64,000 bases of DNA from Shimia sp. (GTDB lineage Bacteria > Pseudomonadota > Alphaproteobacteria > Rhodobacterales > Rhodobacteraceae), in assembly GCA_024224295.1 (NCBI GenBank), contig JAAENN010000140.1, forward strand, positions 21,587 to 85,586, read 5' to 3'. The position numbers and the translations under genes were made by a program. A model generated the notes under the pieces. It worked only from the letters and a program-made list of their open reading frames with translations, was not told the DNA's origin and did no database searches. Below, piece by piece: positions 34,610 to 43,199 of the stretch; positions within the stretch are counted from its first letter, which is position 1; every line of letters begins with the position of its first letter.

Positions 34610-34666
34610 CAAAGCAGACACTGATGCTCTTTGCAGCATTCTGCACTTTGGGCTCAAAGCAGACAC
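34610..34666 (+). repeat. Direct repeat CAAAGCAGACAC, 45-bp period
   Basis: CAAAGCAGACAC occurs at 34610-34621 and again at 34655-34666. The intervening TGCTCTTTGCAGCATTCTGC segment is partly self-complementary. It lies in the rpsD upstream gap. It resembles short interspersed repeats that I recall from other Roseobacter genomes, but only a genome-wide count could show that. Confidence 0.5.
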
Positions 34667-34815
34667 ACTCCACTCCCCGCTTGACTCCCCCAGAATCCCC
34701 CGTATAAGCGCGGCTTCATTGGTGTTGGTGGCCCTCGCAAGAGGATGCCTGTCATGTCGGCAAAATCCGGCAAGAGGACAACGCCCTTCGAAACCTGAAC
34801 GAAGGAGATCAGCAG

Positions 34816-35436
34816 ATGACAAAAAGAACTGCTGCCAAGTACAAAATTGACCGCCGGATGGGCGAAAACATCTGGGGTCGTCCAAAATCCCCAGTCAACC
34901 GTCGTGACTATGGCCCAGGCCAGCACGGTCAGCGCCGCAAGGGCAAATTGTCCGACTTCGGTACTCAGCTGCGCGCCAAGCAGAAGCTGAAAGGCTACTA
35001 CGGCGACATGACCGAGAAAATGTTCCGCCGCATCTATGCGGAAGCGGAGCGTGTTAAAGGCGACACCGGTGAAAACCTGATCGGCCTGCTGGAGCGCCGT
35101 CTGGACGCGGTTGTATACCGCGCCAAGTTTGTGGCCACCGTTTTTGCTGCCCGTCAGTTTGTGAACCACGGCCACGTTCTGGTGAACGGCAAGCGCGTGA
35201 ACATCGCGTCTTACCGCGTCAAAGAAGGCGACGTGATCGAAGTGCGTGAGAAGTCCAAGCAGCTCGCAGTTCTGCTGGAAGCCACCCAGCTTCCCGAGCG
35301 CGACGTGCCTGACTACATCGACGCCGACCACAACAAAATGACCGCAACCTTCGTGCGCACCCCAGGCCTGTCCGACGTGCCATACCCGGTTGTTATGGAA
35401 CCAAACCTCGTCGTGGAATTCTACGCGAAGAACTAA
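34816..35436 (+). CDS. rpsD: 30S ribosomal protein S4
   Basis: 206-residue primary 16S rRNA-binding protein of the small subunit, which nucleates assembly and helps decoding fidelity. Family features: [20 protein letters not shown] at the N-terminus, [20 protein letters not shown], and the S4 RNA-binding domain (about 95-155) with [11 protein letters not shown] and [23 protein letters not shown] precedes the ATG. It stands alone here, away from the alpha operon, as in other Rhodobacterales, and is followed by a strong terminator. Confidence 0.98.
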   Translation: MTKRTAAKYKIDRRMGENIWGRPKSPVNRRDYGPGQHGQRRKGKLSDFGTQLRAKQKLKGYYGDMTEKMFRRIYAEAERVKGDTGENLIGLLERRLDAVVYRAKFVATVFAARQFVNHGHVLVNGKRVNIASYRVKEGDVIEVREKSKQLAVLLEATQLPERDVPDYIDADHNKMTATFVRTPGLSDVPYPVVMEPNLVVEFYAKN

Positions 35437-35464
35437 TCTTCGCTGCCACGAACAAGAGATACGG

Positions 35465-35493
35465 AAAGGGCCGCGAGTGTTTCGCGGCCCTTT
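35465..35493. terminator. Terminator after rpsD
   Basis: AAAGGGCCGCGA pairs perfectly with TCGCGGCCCTTT around GTGTT and is followed by TTTGTTTG. It lies 28 bp after the rpsD stop and 28 bp from the convergent M20 gene end, so it may terminate both. Confidence 0.92.
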
Positions 35494-35520
35494 TTGTTTG
35501 TGCGGGTATTGGAAGCGGCT

Positions 35521-36678
35521 TCAGCCTTTCCCCAGCGTGTCGCCGAGTTTTTCTAGCAGTTTCAGGAAATCAGACAGCTGATCCAGCGCGATGAATTCGT
35601 CTGCCTTATGGGCCTGCTCAATTGAACCCGGACCGCAGACCACCACATCCATGCCCATCGATTGAAACAGGCCAGCCTCGGTGCCAAAGGGCACAAGGTC
35701 CGCGCCATTGGCGCCGGTGAGCTCCATCAGCAGCTTGCGGGCTTCGTTGTCGTCCTCCGGAATGAGGCCCGCAACTTCGCCCACCACTTCGGTGTTGATC
35801 TGCGCGTCGGGGTAGACCTTACGCATGGCGGGCAGAAGTTCGTCTTCGCAATAGGCTTTGAGGGCCGCTTTTACAAAGGCGGCGTCGCTGGCTTGCACAG
35901 GGCGCATTTCCCAATCCACCTGCGCCTTGGGGGCGATGACGTTGTGTACGCTGCCGCCATGGATGGCGCCGACGTTCACGGTGGTCCAGGGCGGCTCAAA
36001 GTGGCTGCTCGCGGGCGCCATAGTGGTGAGCTTGGCTTTGAGCTCCAACAAGCGCGAGACGTAGCGCGCGGCGTATTCCACCGCGTTCACGCCCTGATCA
36101 GGGGCGGAGCCGTGGCCTTCTAGCCCCTGAAAACGCGTGCTGTACTCATGGCAGCCTTTGTGGCCTTCGATGATGCGCATGGAGGTCGGCTCGCCAATGA
36201 TGCCCAGTCGAGGTCTGATGTTGCGCTCTTTCAGGGCTTCGACCAGATGGCCCGCGCCGATGCAACCGGTCTCCTCGTCATGGGTGAAGGCAAAATGCAC
36301 CGGCGTGTCGGTGACGCGCCGGGCAAAGTGGGGTGCCATGGCGACGGTGGCGGCGATGAAGCCTTTCATGTCGCAGGTGCCGCGCCCGTAAAAACGGCCG
36401 TCGCGTTCCTCCATGACAAAGGGATCGCTGGTCCAGTTCTGATCGCTGACCGGTACCACATCGCTGTGACCCGAAAGCACAATGCCGCCGTCGACCGCGG
36501 GGCCGAGGGTGGCAAAGAGGTTTGCCTTCTTGCCACTTTCGTCGTGGAAGATCTCCACCTTGGCGCCGCAGTCATCCAGACGTGCGGCGAGGTAGGCGAT
36601 CATGTCGAGGTTGCTGTCGACCGAGACCGTCGGGAAGGCGATCAGGTCAGACAGGATCTGCTTGGTTGTCTCTAACAT
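35521..36678 (-). CDS. M20-family deacetylase, ArgE-like
   Basis: 385-residue zinc amidohydrolase resembling acetylornithine deacetylase. Metal and catalytic motifs: LSGHSDVVPVSD (about 70-81), GRGTCDMKGFIAA (about 103-115), FTHDEETGCIGAGHL (general-base Glu, about 139) and the C-terminal GTEAGLFQSMG. It starts 4 bp after the M24 hydrolase gene in an operon led by a class III aminotransferase. Arginine synthesis in this group normally uses ArgJ, so a catabolic deacetylase for an N-acetyl-diamino acid is an attractive alternative to ArgE. Confidence 0.88.
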   Translation of the reverse strand: MLETTKQILSDLIAFPTVSVDSNLDMIAYLAARLDDCGAKVEIFHDESGKKANLFATLGPAVDGGIVLSGHSDVVPVSDQNWTSDPFVMEERDGRFYGRGTCDMKGFIAATVAMAPHFARRVTDTPVHFAFTHDEETGCIGAGHLVEALKERNIRPRLGIIGEPTSMRIIEGHKGCHEYSTRFQGLEGHGSAPDQGVNAVEYAARYVSRLLELKAKLTTMAPASSHFEPPWTTVNVGAIHGGSVHNVIAPKAQVDWEMRPVQASDAAFVKAALKAYCEDELLPAMRKVYPDAQINTEVVGEVAGLIPEDDNEARKLLMELTGANGADLVPFGTEAGLFQSMGMDVVVCGPGSIEQAHKADEFIALDQLSDFLKLLEKLGDTLGKG

Positions 36679-36681
36679 GGC

Positions 36682-37866
36682 TCACCCTTTTACGATGAGC
36701 TTGCGCTCCAGATTGCAAACGGGTTCGGCGGCGCCGTCTTCGCGGATCAGGATGGTTTCGGTGGTCTCCAGACCCCAGCTGTCCATCCAGAGCGCTGGCA
36801 TGAAGTGGAAGACCATGCCGGGTTGCAGCACGGTTTCATCCTCGGAGCGGATCGAGGCGGAGCGTTCGCCCCAATCTGGTGGGTAGCTGAGGCCGATGGG
36901 GTAGCCCATGCGGCCGGAGCGTTCGATGCCGTGTTTGGCGAGCACAGCCATAAAGGCACTGGCGATGTCGCAGGTGCGGTTGCCTGCGCGAGCAGCTTCG
37001 AGACCGGCGGCAATGCCTTCGAGTTGGGCCTCTTCGGCGCGCAGCATATCATCGGACGGTGTGCCGAGGAAGACGGTGCGGCTGATCGGAGCGTGGTAGC
37101 GACGGTAGCAGCCTGACAACTCAAAGAACGTCGCTTCGCCTGCGCGCATCGGGGTGCCGTCCCAAGTGAGGTGGGCGGCGGTGGCGTCCAGACCGGAGGG
37201 CGTGAGCGGCACGATGGCGGGGTAATCCCCCCAGTCATCGTCCACACCCTCGATGCCGGCTTTCATGATGTCGGCGACCACATCGTTTTTGCGCACGCCG
37301 GGGGCGGCGCGGTCTATGGCCACGCGCATGACTTTTTCGGTGATGCGGGCGGCCTTGCGGATGAAGTCCACCTCGACATCGGATTTCACCAGACGCTGCC
37401 AGTTCACCAGTGCGGTGGCGTCCACCAGTGTGGCGTCCGGAAGTTCTTCGGTGAGTACGGCATGGGCTTTGGCGGAATAGTAGTAGTTTTCCATCTCCAC
37501 GCCGATACGCGCGGCGGTGAAGCCGCGCGCTTTGAGCTGTTCTGCCAGGTCTTGCATGGGGTGCACGACCGTGGATTGCACGAAATGATCGCCGTAGCCG
37601 AGGATATTGTCATGATCCATCCAGCAGGTTCGCCTGCCGCCCATCATGTCCATGTAGCGACCCCACCAGATGGGCTCGCCTTCCATGGTCACAATCACAC
37701 CTTGGTGGACATAAAATGACCAGCCGTCATACCCGGTCAACCAAGCTTGGTTTGAGGGGTCAGTGACAAAGAGAACCTCCAGTCCCGCTTTTGCCATGGC
37801 GGCACGGGTTTTGGAGAGACGGCGTTGATATTCAGCACCGCTGAACGGGGCTTTGGACAGTGTCAT
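36682..37866 (-). CDS. doeA: M24-family hydrolase, ectoine hydrolase-like (DoeA/EutD)
   Basis: 394 residues, creatinase-like N-terminal domain plus pita-bread M24 domain. WLTGYDGWSFYVHQ closely resembles ectoine hydrolases, which open the ectoine ring to N-acetyl-diaminobutyrate. The M24 metal ligands are largely gone: FFELSGCYRRYHAPISRT replaces the Asp-Asp segment, and GYPIGLSYPP replaces the GHGIG His. Metal loss is reported for EutD-type enzymes. The start at 37864-37866 has AAGGAG upstream. The operon with an aminotransferase and deacetylase fits ectoine or related catabolism, but no ectoine transporter or doeC is in view. Confidence 0.75.
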   Translation of the reverse strand: MTLSKAPFSGAEYQRRLSKTRAAMAKAGLEVLFVTDPSNQAWLTGYDGWSFYVHQGVIVTMEGEPIWWGRYMDMMGGRRTCWMDHDNILGYGDHFVQSTVVHPMQDLAEQLKARGFTAARIGVEMENYYYSAKAHAVLTEELPDATLVDATALVNWQRLVKSDVEVDFIRKAARITEKVMRVAIDRAAPGVRKNDVVADIMKAGIEGVDDDWGDYPAIVPLTPSGLDATAAHLTWDGTPMRAGEATFFELSGCYRRYHAPISRTVFLGTPSDDMLRAEEAQLEGIAAGLEAARAGNRTCDIASAFMAVLAKHGIERSGRMGYPIGLSYPPDWGERSASIRSEDETVLQPGMVFHFMPALWMDSWGLETTETILIREDGAAEPVCNLERKLIVKG

Positions 37867-37882
37867 CTCGTACTCCTTGGAA

Positions 37883-39256
37883 TTATGGCAAAACGGTTGC
37901 GATTGCGCGCACGGTGGCGGCAACAACATGATCAACTTCGTCGCGGCTCAGGCAGAACGGTGGGGCAAAGCCCAGAATGTCACCCTGCGGCATAGCACGG
38001 GCAATCACGTTGTTCTGTTCCAGCAGCTTGGCGGCAATCTGTGGGCCAATTTTGTCGGTTGCGTCAAAGAAGGTGCGGCTGTCTTTGTCAGCGACAAATT
38101 CCACGGCACACATCATGCCTTCGCCACGGATGTCGCCCACATTTGGATGTGCAGACAGGGCTTCATCCATGGTTTTGTTGAGATAGCCGCCAACGGTGCC
38201 TGCGTTTTCCACGAGGTTGAGTTCGTCGATCAGCTTGAGGTTGGCAACACCTGCGGCGGCGCCAATTGGGTGGGCGGAGTAGGTCCACCCGTGGCCGATC
38301 GGGCCGTTTTCATCGGTGCCTTTTTCCAACACGGACCACATTTTATCAGACACAATCGAGCCGGACAGCGGTGCGTAAGCGGAGGTCAGGCCTTTGGCGA
38401 TGGTGATCAGGTCCGGCTTCAGGCCGTAGTGGTCAGAGCCAAACATTGAGCCAAGACGGCCAAAGCCAGTCACAACTTCGTCGGCGACCAGCAGGATGTC
38501 GTGCTTGTCCAGAACTGCTTGAATTGCAGGCCAGTAGCCAGCAGGGGGCGGTACAATGCCACCGGTGCCAAGAACGGGTTCCCCAATGAAGGCAGCGATG
38601 GTGTCAGCGCCTTCGCGGACGATGGTTTCTTCGAGCGCAGCAACACAGTGGGCGACAAACTGCTCCTCAGACTGGCTCTGATCTTCGCGGCGGAAGTAAT
38701 ACGGAGCCTCAGTGTGCACCACTTGGGCCAAGGGCAGGTCAAATTTGTTGTGGAACAGCTCCAGACCGGTGAGGGAGCCGGTCATCAGGCCGGAGCCGTG
38801 GTAGCCACGCCAGCGGGAGATGATTTTCTTCTTCTCAGGGCGGCCAAGAATGTTGTTGTAGTACCAGATCAGCTTGATGTTGGTTTCATTGGCGTCCGAG
38901 CCAGAGAGACCGAAGTAGACCTTGGACATGTGGTCCGGCGCACGGTCGAGCACCATTTTGGCGAGGGTGATGGAGGCTTCGGTGCCGTGACCCACATAAG
39001 AGTGGTAATAGGCCAGCTCTTTGGCTTGGTCCGAAATCGCATCGGCGATGTCGCTGCGGCCATAGCCAACATTTACGCAGTAGAGGCCCGCAAAGGCGTC
39101 CAGCATGCGGTTGCCGTCGCGGTCTTCAATGTGGCAGCCGGTGCCGCCGGTGATCACGCGATGGGGGGCATTGCCGCGGGCAAATTCAGCCAGGTGTGTG
39201 GATGGGTGGAAAAAGTTTTCGCGATCCCATTGTTCAAGTTTGTCGTTATGCAGCAT
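37883..39256 (-). CDS. Class III (omega) aminotransferase
   Basis: 457-residue PLP-dependent aminotransferase. SGSDANETNIKLIWYYNN is the phosphate-binding region, DEVVTGFGRLGSMFG carries the PLP Asp, and DLITIAKGLTSAYAPLSG (about 285) has the Schiff-base lysine. The long frame starts at 39511, but the ATG at 39254-39256 with AAGGG upstream gives the family N-terminus. The subgroup includes diamine, taurine and beta-alanine transaminases. With the DoeA-like gene next, a DoeD-type role (diaminobutyrate to aspartate semialdehyde) is a reasonable inference, not proven. Confidence 0.9.
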   Translation of the reverse strand: MLHNDKLEQWDRENFFHPSTHLAEFARGNAPHRVITGGTGCHIEDRDGNRMLDAFAGLYCVNVGYGRSDIADAISDQAKELAYYHSYVGHGTEASITLAKMVLDRAPDHMSKVYFGLSGSDANETNIKLIWYYNNILGRPEKKKIISRWRGYHGSGLMTGSLTGLELFHNKFDLPLAQVVHTEAPYYFRREDQSQSEEQFVAHCVAALEETIVREGADTIAAFIGEPVLGTGGIVPPPAGYWPAIQAVLDKHDILLVADEVVTGFGRLGSMFGSDHYGLKPDLITIAKGLTSAYAPLSGSIVSDKMWSVLEKGTDENGPIGHGWTYSAHPIGAAAGVANLKLIDELNLVENAGTVGGYLNKTMDEALSAHPNVGDIRGEGMMCAVEFVADKDSRTFFDATDKIGPQIAAKLLEQNNVIARAMPQGDILGFAPPFCLSRDEVDHVVAATVRAIATVLP

Positions 39257-39676
39257 GGCAAAACCCTTGTGCTTTTGGCGGCGCGCCGCCGGAAAAAGAT
39301 ACATGAAGGGAGCCAAGTGCACGCGCGAGACCGGCTGAGGTCTCTTTTTGAGCAGAGTGGCTCCGCTCACCCAGGCAGCAGCGCGCAATGCCTTTATTGC
39401 CAGGGTTCGTGACTCGGTTTGAGCATATTTGATCAAACATAAGCAATATGGAAAATTTAAGGGGCGGCAAAAAAATGCAATTTCGACCCGGCGGGAAGAG
39501 CGATTTGTCACCGAATGTCCAGCGCTATTGGGTTAAGAAATTCAGAATTTTATGAGCAATTTTAGCGGTTTGGTTGTTTTGCCGTTAAAAAGATGGCAAG
39601 GTTTTAACACCTCGCGCACGGCGGCTTTAGGGGGCGGCTCCGTTCACACGGGTAAGTGCAAGAAGGAGACATCGCA
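39257..39676. other. Intergenic region without a recognised gene
   Basis: 420 bp between the aminotransferase start and the small orphan gene, noticeably AT-rich from about 39420 to 39610. It should hold the divergent promoters of both. A perfect 10-bp palindrome TTTGATCAAA lies at 39428-39437, 172 bp upstream of the aminotransferase, and may be an operator. No coding frame is convincing. Confidence 0.6.
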
Positions 39677-40033
39677 ATGGTAGAAGCGGTAGGCATTTTA
39701 GGAGAGACCACCGGGTGGTCTGGATTGAGCGCAACGCAGAATGCGATGTTGCACGCGGCCCTGGCGAAATACGCTGGGCAGCCGGTGCAGGAGCCCAAAG
39801 TGGCGCCAAAGTCGGAAAAAGTAGAGCCTGTGAAGGAAACCTCACGCAGCCAGTTACAAGGTTATGGGCCGCAAGGTCAGAAGACGTTGGACAGTGCAGT
39901 GATGAGTGCAATTCGCTCGGCCGTGGCCAGTTACAAGTCCTCTGGAAACGAGAACTTTGTTCAGGTGTTGCGCAGTAAGTTGGACGCGGCGGGGATCGAT
40001 AGTTCTAAATCTGTGGTGGATTACTACGCTTAA
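39677..40033 (+). CDS. Small protein of unknown function
   Basis: 118 residues, no signal peptide or membrane helix. The N-terminal part (VEAVGILGETTGWSGLSATQ) and the C-terminal part (about 70-118, with LDSAVMSAIRSAVASYKSSG and LRSKLDAAGIDSSKSVVDYY) look helical. A Lys/Glu/Pro-rich linker (about 45-62) separates them. AAGGAGA sits right before the ATG. I recognise no family, but the strong ribosome site and codon pattern argue that it is expressed. Confidence 0.75.
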   Translation: MVEAVGILGETTGWSGLSATQNAMLHAALAKYAGQPVQEPKVAPKSEKVEPVKETSRSQLQGYGPQGQKTLDSAVMSAIRSAVASYKSSGNENFVQVLRSKLDAAGIDSSKSVVDYYA

Positions 40034-40357
40034 GAAGGATGCCTTGCGGTCTTTTGTTTGGGGCCGTCTGATGTGCAGGTGCCAGGGCGCCTGCCGTGTT
40101 TTGTTGGTGCGCAGCCAAATGGCTGCGTGGCGCGAAGCGTTGTCGTGCATTCCGCAATCTTATGGCAAAATGAAACGGGGGCGTGCGGCGCATGCCACCG
40201 AGTATCGGCATGCGAGCATGTTGGACATTTTGTCTACGTGACGCCCGTTTGCAACAGCCGGAGTGGTTTTGTTGAGGCAATTCCCCGCGTCACAGGCTTC
40301 CTGCCTTTCCAACGTCTTGGCTCCCCGCTAAACAGCAGGCAACGAGGGAGTAACGTG
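40034..40357 (+). other. Structured leader region before hisC
   Basis: 324 bp with no supported gene. Two perfect hairpins are visible: CGCAGCCA with TGGCTGCG (40110-40127) and CGCATGCC with GGCATGCG around a 10-base loop (40189-40214). Neither is followed by a T-run. GAGGGAG precedes the hisC start. It could be a structured 5' leader of the hisC-tyrA-extensin operon or a remnant of decayed DNA. Confidence 0.5.
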
Positions 40358-41443
40358 ATGTCACGAATTGAGCCGCAGCCCGGTGTTATGGATATTGAGT
40401 TGTACGTGGGCGGCAGCGCGTCAGTGGACGGCGTCAAAGACGTTGTGAAACTGTCGTCAAATGAAAATCCGATGGGATGCAGTGAGGCGGTGACCGACAT
40501 GCATGCCAAGACCGGACTGAACCTGCATCGCTATCCCAACACAGATCATGCAGAATTGCGCACGGCGATTGCCAAGGTGCATGGTTTGGACGCCAACCGC
40601 ATTATCTGCGGTGTGGGCAGTGACGAGGTGTTGCAGTTCATCACGCAGGCCTATGCAGGCGTGGGTGACGAGATTGTTTACCCCGAACACGGCTTCTCAA
40701 TGTATCCAATCCTGGCCAAGATGGTTGGCGCAACGCCGGTTGTGGCGAAAGAGCGCGAGCGGGTTGTGGATGTAGATGCCATGCTGGCGGCCTGTACTGA
40801 AAACACCAAGATTGTATTCCTAGCCAATCCTGCGAACCCAACCGGCACCATGATTGGTGGCAATGATCTGGCACGTTTGGCCGATGGTTTACCAGATGGC
40901 TGTATCCTTGTTCATGACGGTGCCTACACAGAGTATGTGCAGGGGTTTGACGGTGGCGCGAGCCTTGTGGAAGCGCGTGACAATGTGGTGATGACGCGGA
41001 CCTTCTCTAAGGTTTACGGTCTTGGCGGTTTGCGTGTGGGCTGGGGCTATGCACCTCAGGCGATCATTGATGTGCTGAATCGCGTGCGGCAGCCGTTTAA
41101 CCTGAATGACATTCAGATGAAGCTGGCGATGGCCGCTGTGCGAGACCAAGAGTGGGTGGCGAAGTGCCGCGCGGACAACACACGCCTGCGGGCTTGGTTG
41201 GCGGAAGCGCTGATGGAACATGGCGTGCCGTCTGATACCTCCTGCACCAATTTCATTTTGGCGCGGTTTGCCGATCAGGCCGAGGCGGAAGCCTGTGATG
41301 ACTATCTGAAATCCCAAGGGCTGATTGTGCGGCGTGTGGCTGGATACGGCCTGCCCAATTGTCTGCGGATTACTGTTGGGGATGAGCCAAGCTGTCGTCG
41401 TGTCGCACATGCTATTGGTCAGTTTAAGGGCGGCGCGCGATGA
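40358..41443 (+). CDS. hisC: Histidinol-phosphate / aromatic aminotransferase
   Basis: 361-residue class I/II PLP aminotransferase. [16 protein letters not shown], the loop [22 protein letters not shown] and the lysine segment [17 protein letters not shown] (about 217) are HisC landmarks. The long frame begins at 40058, but the ATG at 40358 follows GAGGGAG and matches the family N-terminus. The stop overlaps tyrA by 4 bp (ATGA). Its placement suggests that it also transaminates prephenate or the keto acids of Phe/Tyr, besides histidinol phosphate. Confidence 0.93.
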   Translation: MSRIEPQPGVMDIELYVGGSASVDGVKDVVKLSSNENPMGCSEAVTDMHAKTGLNLHRYPNTDHAELRTAIAKVHGLDANRIICGVGSDEVLQFITQAYAGVGDEIVYPEHGFSMYPILAKMVGATPVVAKERERVVDVDAMLAACTENTKIVFLANPANPTGTMIGGNDLARLADGLPDGCILVHDGAYTEYVQGFDGGASLVEARDNVVMTRTFSKVYGLGGLRVGWGYAPQAIIDVLNRVRQPFNLNDIQMKLAMAAVRDQEWVAKCRADNTRLRAWLAEALMEHGVPSDTSCTNFILARFADQAEAEACDDYLKSQGLIVRRVAGYGLPNCLRITVGDEPSCRRVAHAIGQFKGGAR

Positions 41444-42363
41444 GCGCACCGGTCTACAACCGCGTTGCCTTGATCGGGTTGGGCCTTATTGCCTCGTCAA
41501 TGTTCTGGGCGATAAAGCGCGGTGGGTTGGCCGGAGAAGTGACTGGCTTTGCCAGATCAGAGGCAACGCGCGAGACGGCGCGGCGGATTGGCTTGTGTGA
41601 TCGGGTCTATGACAGTGCTGCCGAAGCCGTCGCCGATGCGGATCTGGTTGTGCTCTGTGTGCCAGTCGGCGCGATGGGCGCAGTCGCCAAGGAGATTGCA
41701 CCACATCTAAAAACCGGAGCAACGGTGACTGATGTCGGTTCAGTGAAGCGCGATGTGATTGACGCGGTGGGGCCGTATTTGTCCGACGGCGTGCATTTTG
41801 TCCCGGCGCACCCTTTGGCTGGTACGGAGCATTCCGGGCCGGAAAGTGGCTTTGCGGAACTGTTTGACAATCGCTGGTGTTTGTTGGTGCCTGTTGAGGG
41901 CAGCGATGCGGGAGCGGTCGCGCAGCTGCGCGCGCTTTGGGAAGGCATGGGCGCCAACGTTGATGAGATGGATGCGGACCACCATGATCTGGTGTTGGCC
42001 GTGACCAGCCATACGCCGCACCTGATTGCCTACACTATGGTCGGTGTGGCCGATGATCTGCGTCGTGTGACAGACAGCGAAGTGATCAAGTATTCTGCTG
42101 CAGGTTTTAGGGACTTCACGCGGATTGCGGCGTCTGATCCCACCATGTGGCGCGATGTGTTTTTGACCAACAAAGACGCGACGCTGGAGATTTTGGGCCG
42201 CTTCACCGAAGAGCTGTTTGCCTTGCAAAGGGCGATCCGCACTGGGGATGGCGCGCATCTGCATGAGTATTTCACGCGCACACGCGAAATTCGTCGTGGG
42301 ATTATTGAGGCTGGTCAAGATACGGCAGCGCCAAACTTTGGCCGCGAGGCGCCAAAGGGGTGA
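41440..42363 (+). CDS. tyrA: Prephenate/arogenate dehydrogenase family protein
   Basis: 307 residues, tyrosine biosynthesis. The N-terminal Rossmann fold has [20 protein letters not shown] (GxGxxxx pattern, about 8-27), and VGSVKRDV follows. [20 protein letters not shown] (about 125-144) contains the catalytic His region of TyrA. It is coupled to hisC by ATGA and overlaps the next gene by 4 bp (GTGA). There is no fused chorismate mutase or ACT domain. Cyclohexadienyl (arogenate) specificity is likely in this group but not visible. Confidence 0.92.
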   Translation: MSAPVYNRVALIGLGLIASSMFWAIKRGGLAGEVTGFARSEATRETARRIGLCDRVYDSAAEAVADADLVVLCVPVGAMGAVAKEIAPHLKTGATVTDVGSVKRDVIDAVGPYLSDGVHFVPAHPLAGTEHSGPESGFAELFDNRWCLLVPVEGSDAGAVAQLRALWEGMGANVDEMDADHHDLVLAVTSHTPHLIAYTMVGVADDLRRVTDSEVIKYSAAGFRDFTRIAASDPTMWRDVFLTNKDATLEILGRFTEELFALQRAIRTGDGAHLHEYFTRTREIRRGIIEAGQDTAAPNFGREAPKG

Positions 42364-43190
42364 AGCGGACGGCGGTATATCTGGCGCTGGTTGCAACTTT
42401 TGGCACGGGCGCTTTGAGTGCGTTGCAGGCCAATGCGCCTGAGCGCAGTTTGCGGCCTGTGTTGCGGGTTGTGTATCCGGTGGCTTTGCCGAGTTTTGCC
42501 CCGGATCGGTCCCTGCGGCCGGTGCTGCGGCCTGGTTCAAATGCCGCTACGGTGACACGGGTGGCGGCTGTTGCCCCGGCTGCGGCGGCGACCATCGAGA
42601 TGGCAGAACCGGAACCGGCGCGCGTGACACGGGCGGAGCGGAAAGCGCGCAAGGCGGCGGGTATTGGCAAGGTGTGTCGTAACAAGCGCCTTATTGGCAA
42701 AGAGGTGCCGCCGGTCCCGGGAAAACTGCGCGGCTGTGGCATCAAAAAGGGCGCGATCAAGCTCTACGAAGTGGATGGGGTGAAGCTGTCGACTCCTGCA
42801 GTGATGACCTGCGATACCGCCAAAGCGCTGGAGAAGTGGGTCGAAAAGGGGCTCAAGAGATCTGTCCGCAGTTTTGGTGGTGGCGCGAAGGAAATCAAGG
42901 TGGCGGCAGGTTATTCCTGTCGTACGCGCAACAACCGTCCTGGCGCGAAGATCAGTGAGCATGGCAAAGGCAAGGCGATCGATATCTCCGCCATCAAGCT
43001 CAAAAGTGGTGAAAGCATTTCAGTCCTGAAGGATTGGAACAACGGCAAGAAGGGCCGCATCCTGAAAAAAATGCACAAACAGGCCTGTGGGCCTTTTGGT
43101 ACGGTTTTGGGGCCAAATGCGGATCGCTATCACAAAGATCACTTCCACTTTGACATCGCGAAACATCGCGGCGGGCCGTACTGCCGCTGA
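42360..43190 (+). CDS. Extensin-like periplasmic protein with SLRPVLR repeats
   Basis: 276 residues. A GTG start overlaps tyrA by 4 bp. A signal peptide (about 1-25, to LQANA) is followed by a Pro/Arg-rich region with RSLRPVLR twice (about 29-36 and 51-58), then a basic linker. An extensin-like C-terminal domain (about 105-276) has CRNKRLIG, YSCRTRNN, SEHGKGKAIDIS and KDHFHFDI. The His/Asp pattern resembles zinc peptidoglycan amidases of the LAS/VanY type, so wall hydrolysis is plausible. The end GPYCR has a terminal disulfide candidate. Confidence 0.85.
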   Translation: MKRTAVYLALVATFGTGALSALQANAPERSLRPVLRVVYPVALPSFAPDRSLRPVLRPGSNAATVTRVAAVAPAAAATIEMAEPEPARVTRAERKARKAAGIGKVCRNKRLIGKEVPPVPGKLRGCGIKKGAIKLYEVDGVKLSTPAVMTCDTAKALEKWVEKGLKRSVRSFGGGAKEIKVAAGYSCRTRNNRPGAKISEHGKGKAIDISAIKLKSGESISVLKDWNNGKKGRILKKMHKQACGPFGTVLGPNADRYHKDHFHFDIAKHRGGPYCR

Positions 43191-43199
43191 GCGCCAAGT

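Noticed and set aside
36682-37866. Xaa-Pro aminopeptidase
   Set aside because: The five M24 metal ligands are mostly replaced and the N-terminal WLTGYDGWSFYV segment resembles ectoine hydrolases.
40058-40357. 100-codon N-terminal extension of hisC
   Set aside because: It contains two strong hairpins and no HisC-like residues; the ATG at 40358 with GAGGGAG is the credible start.
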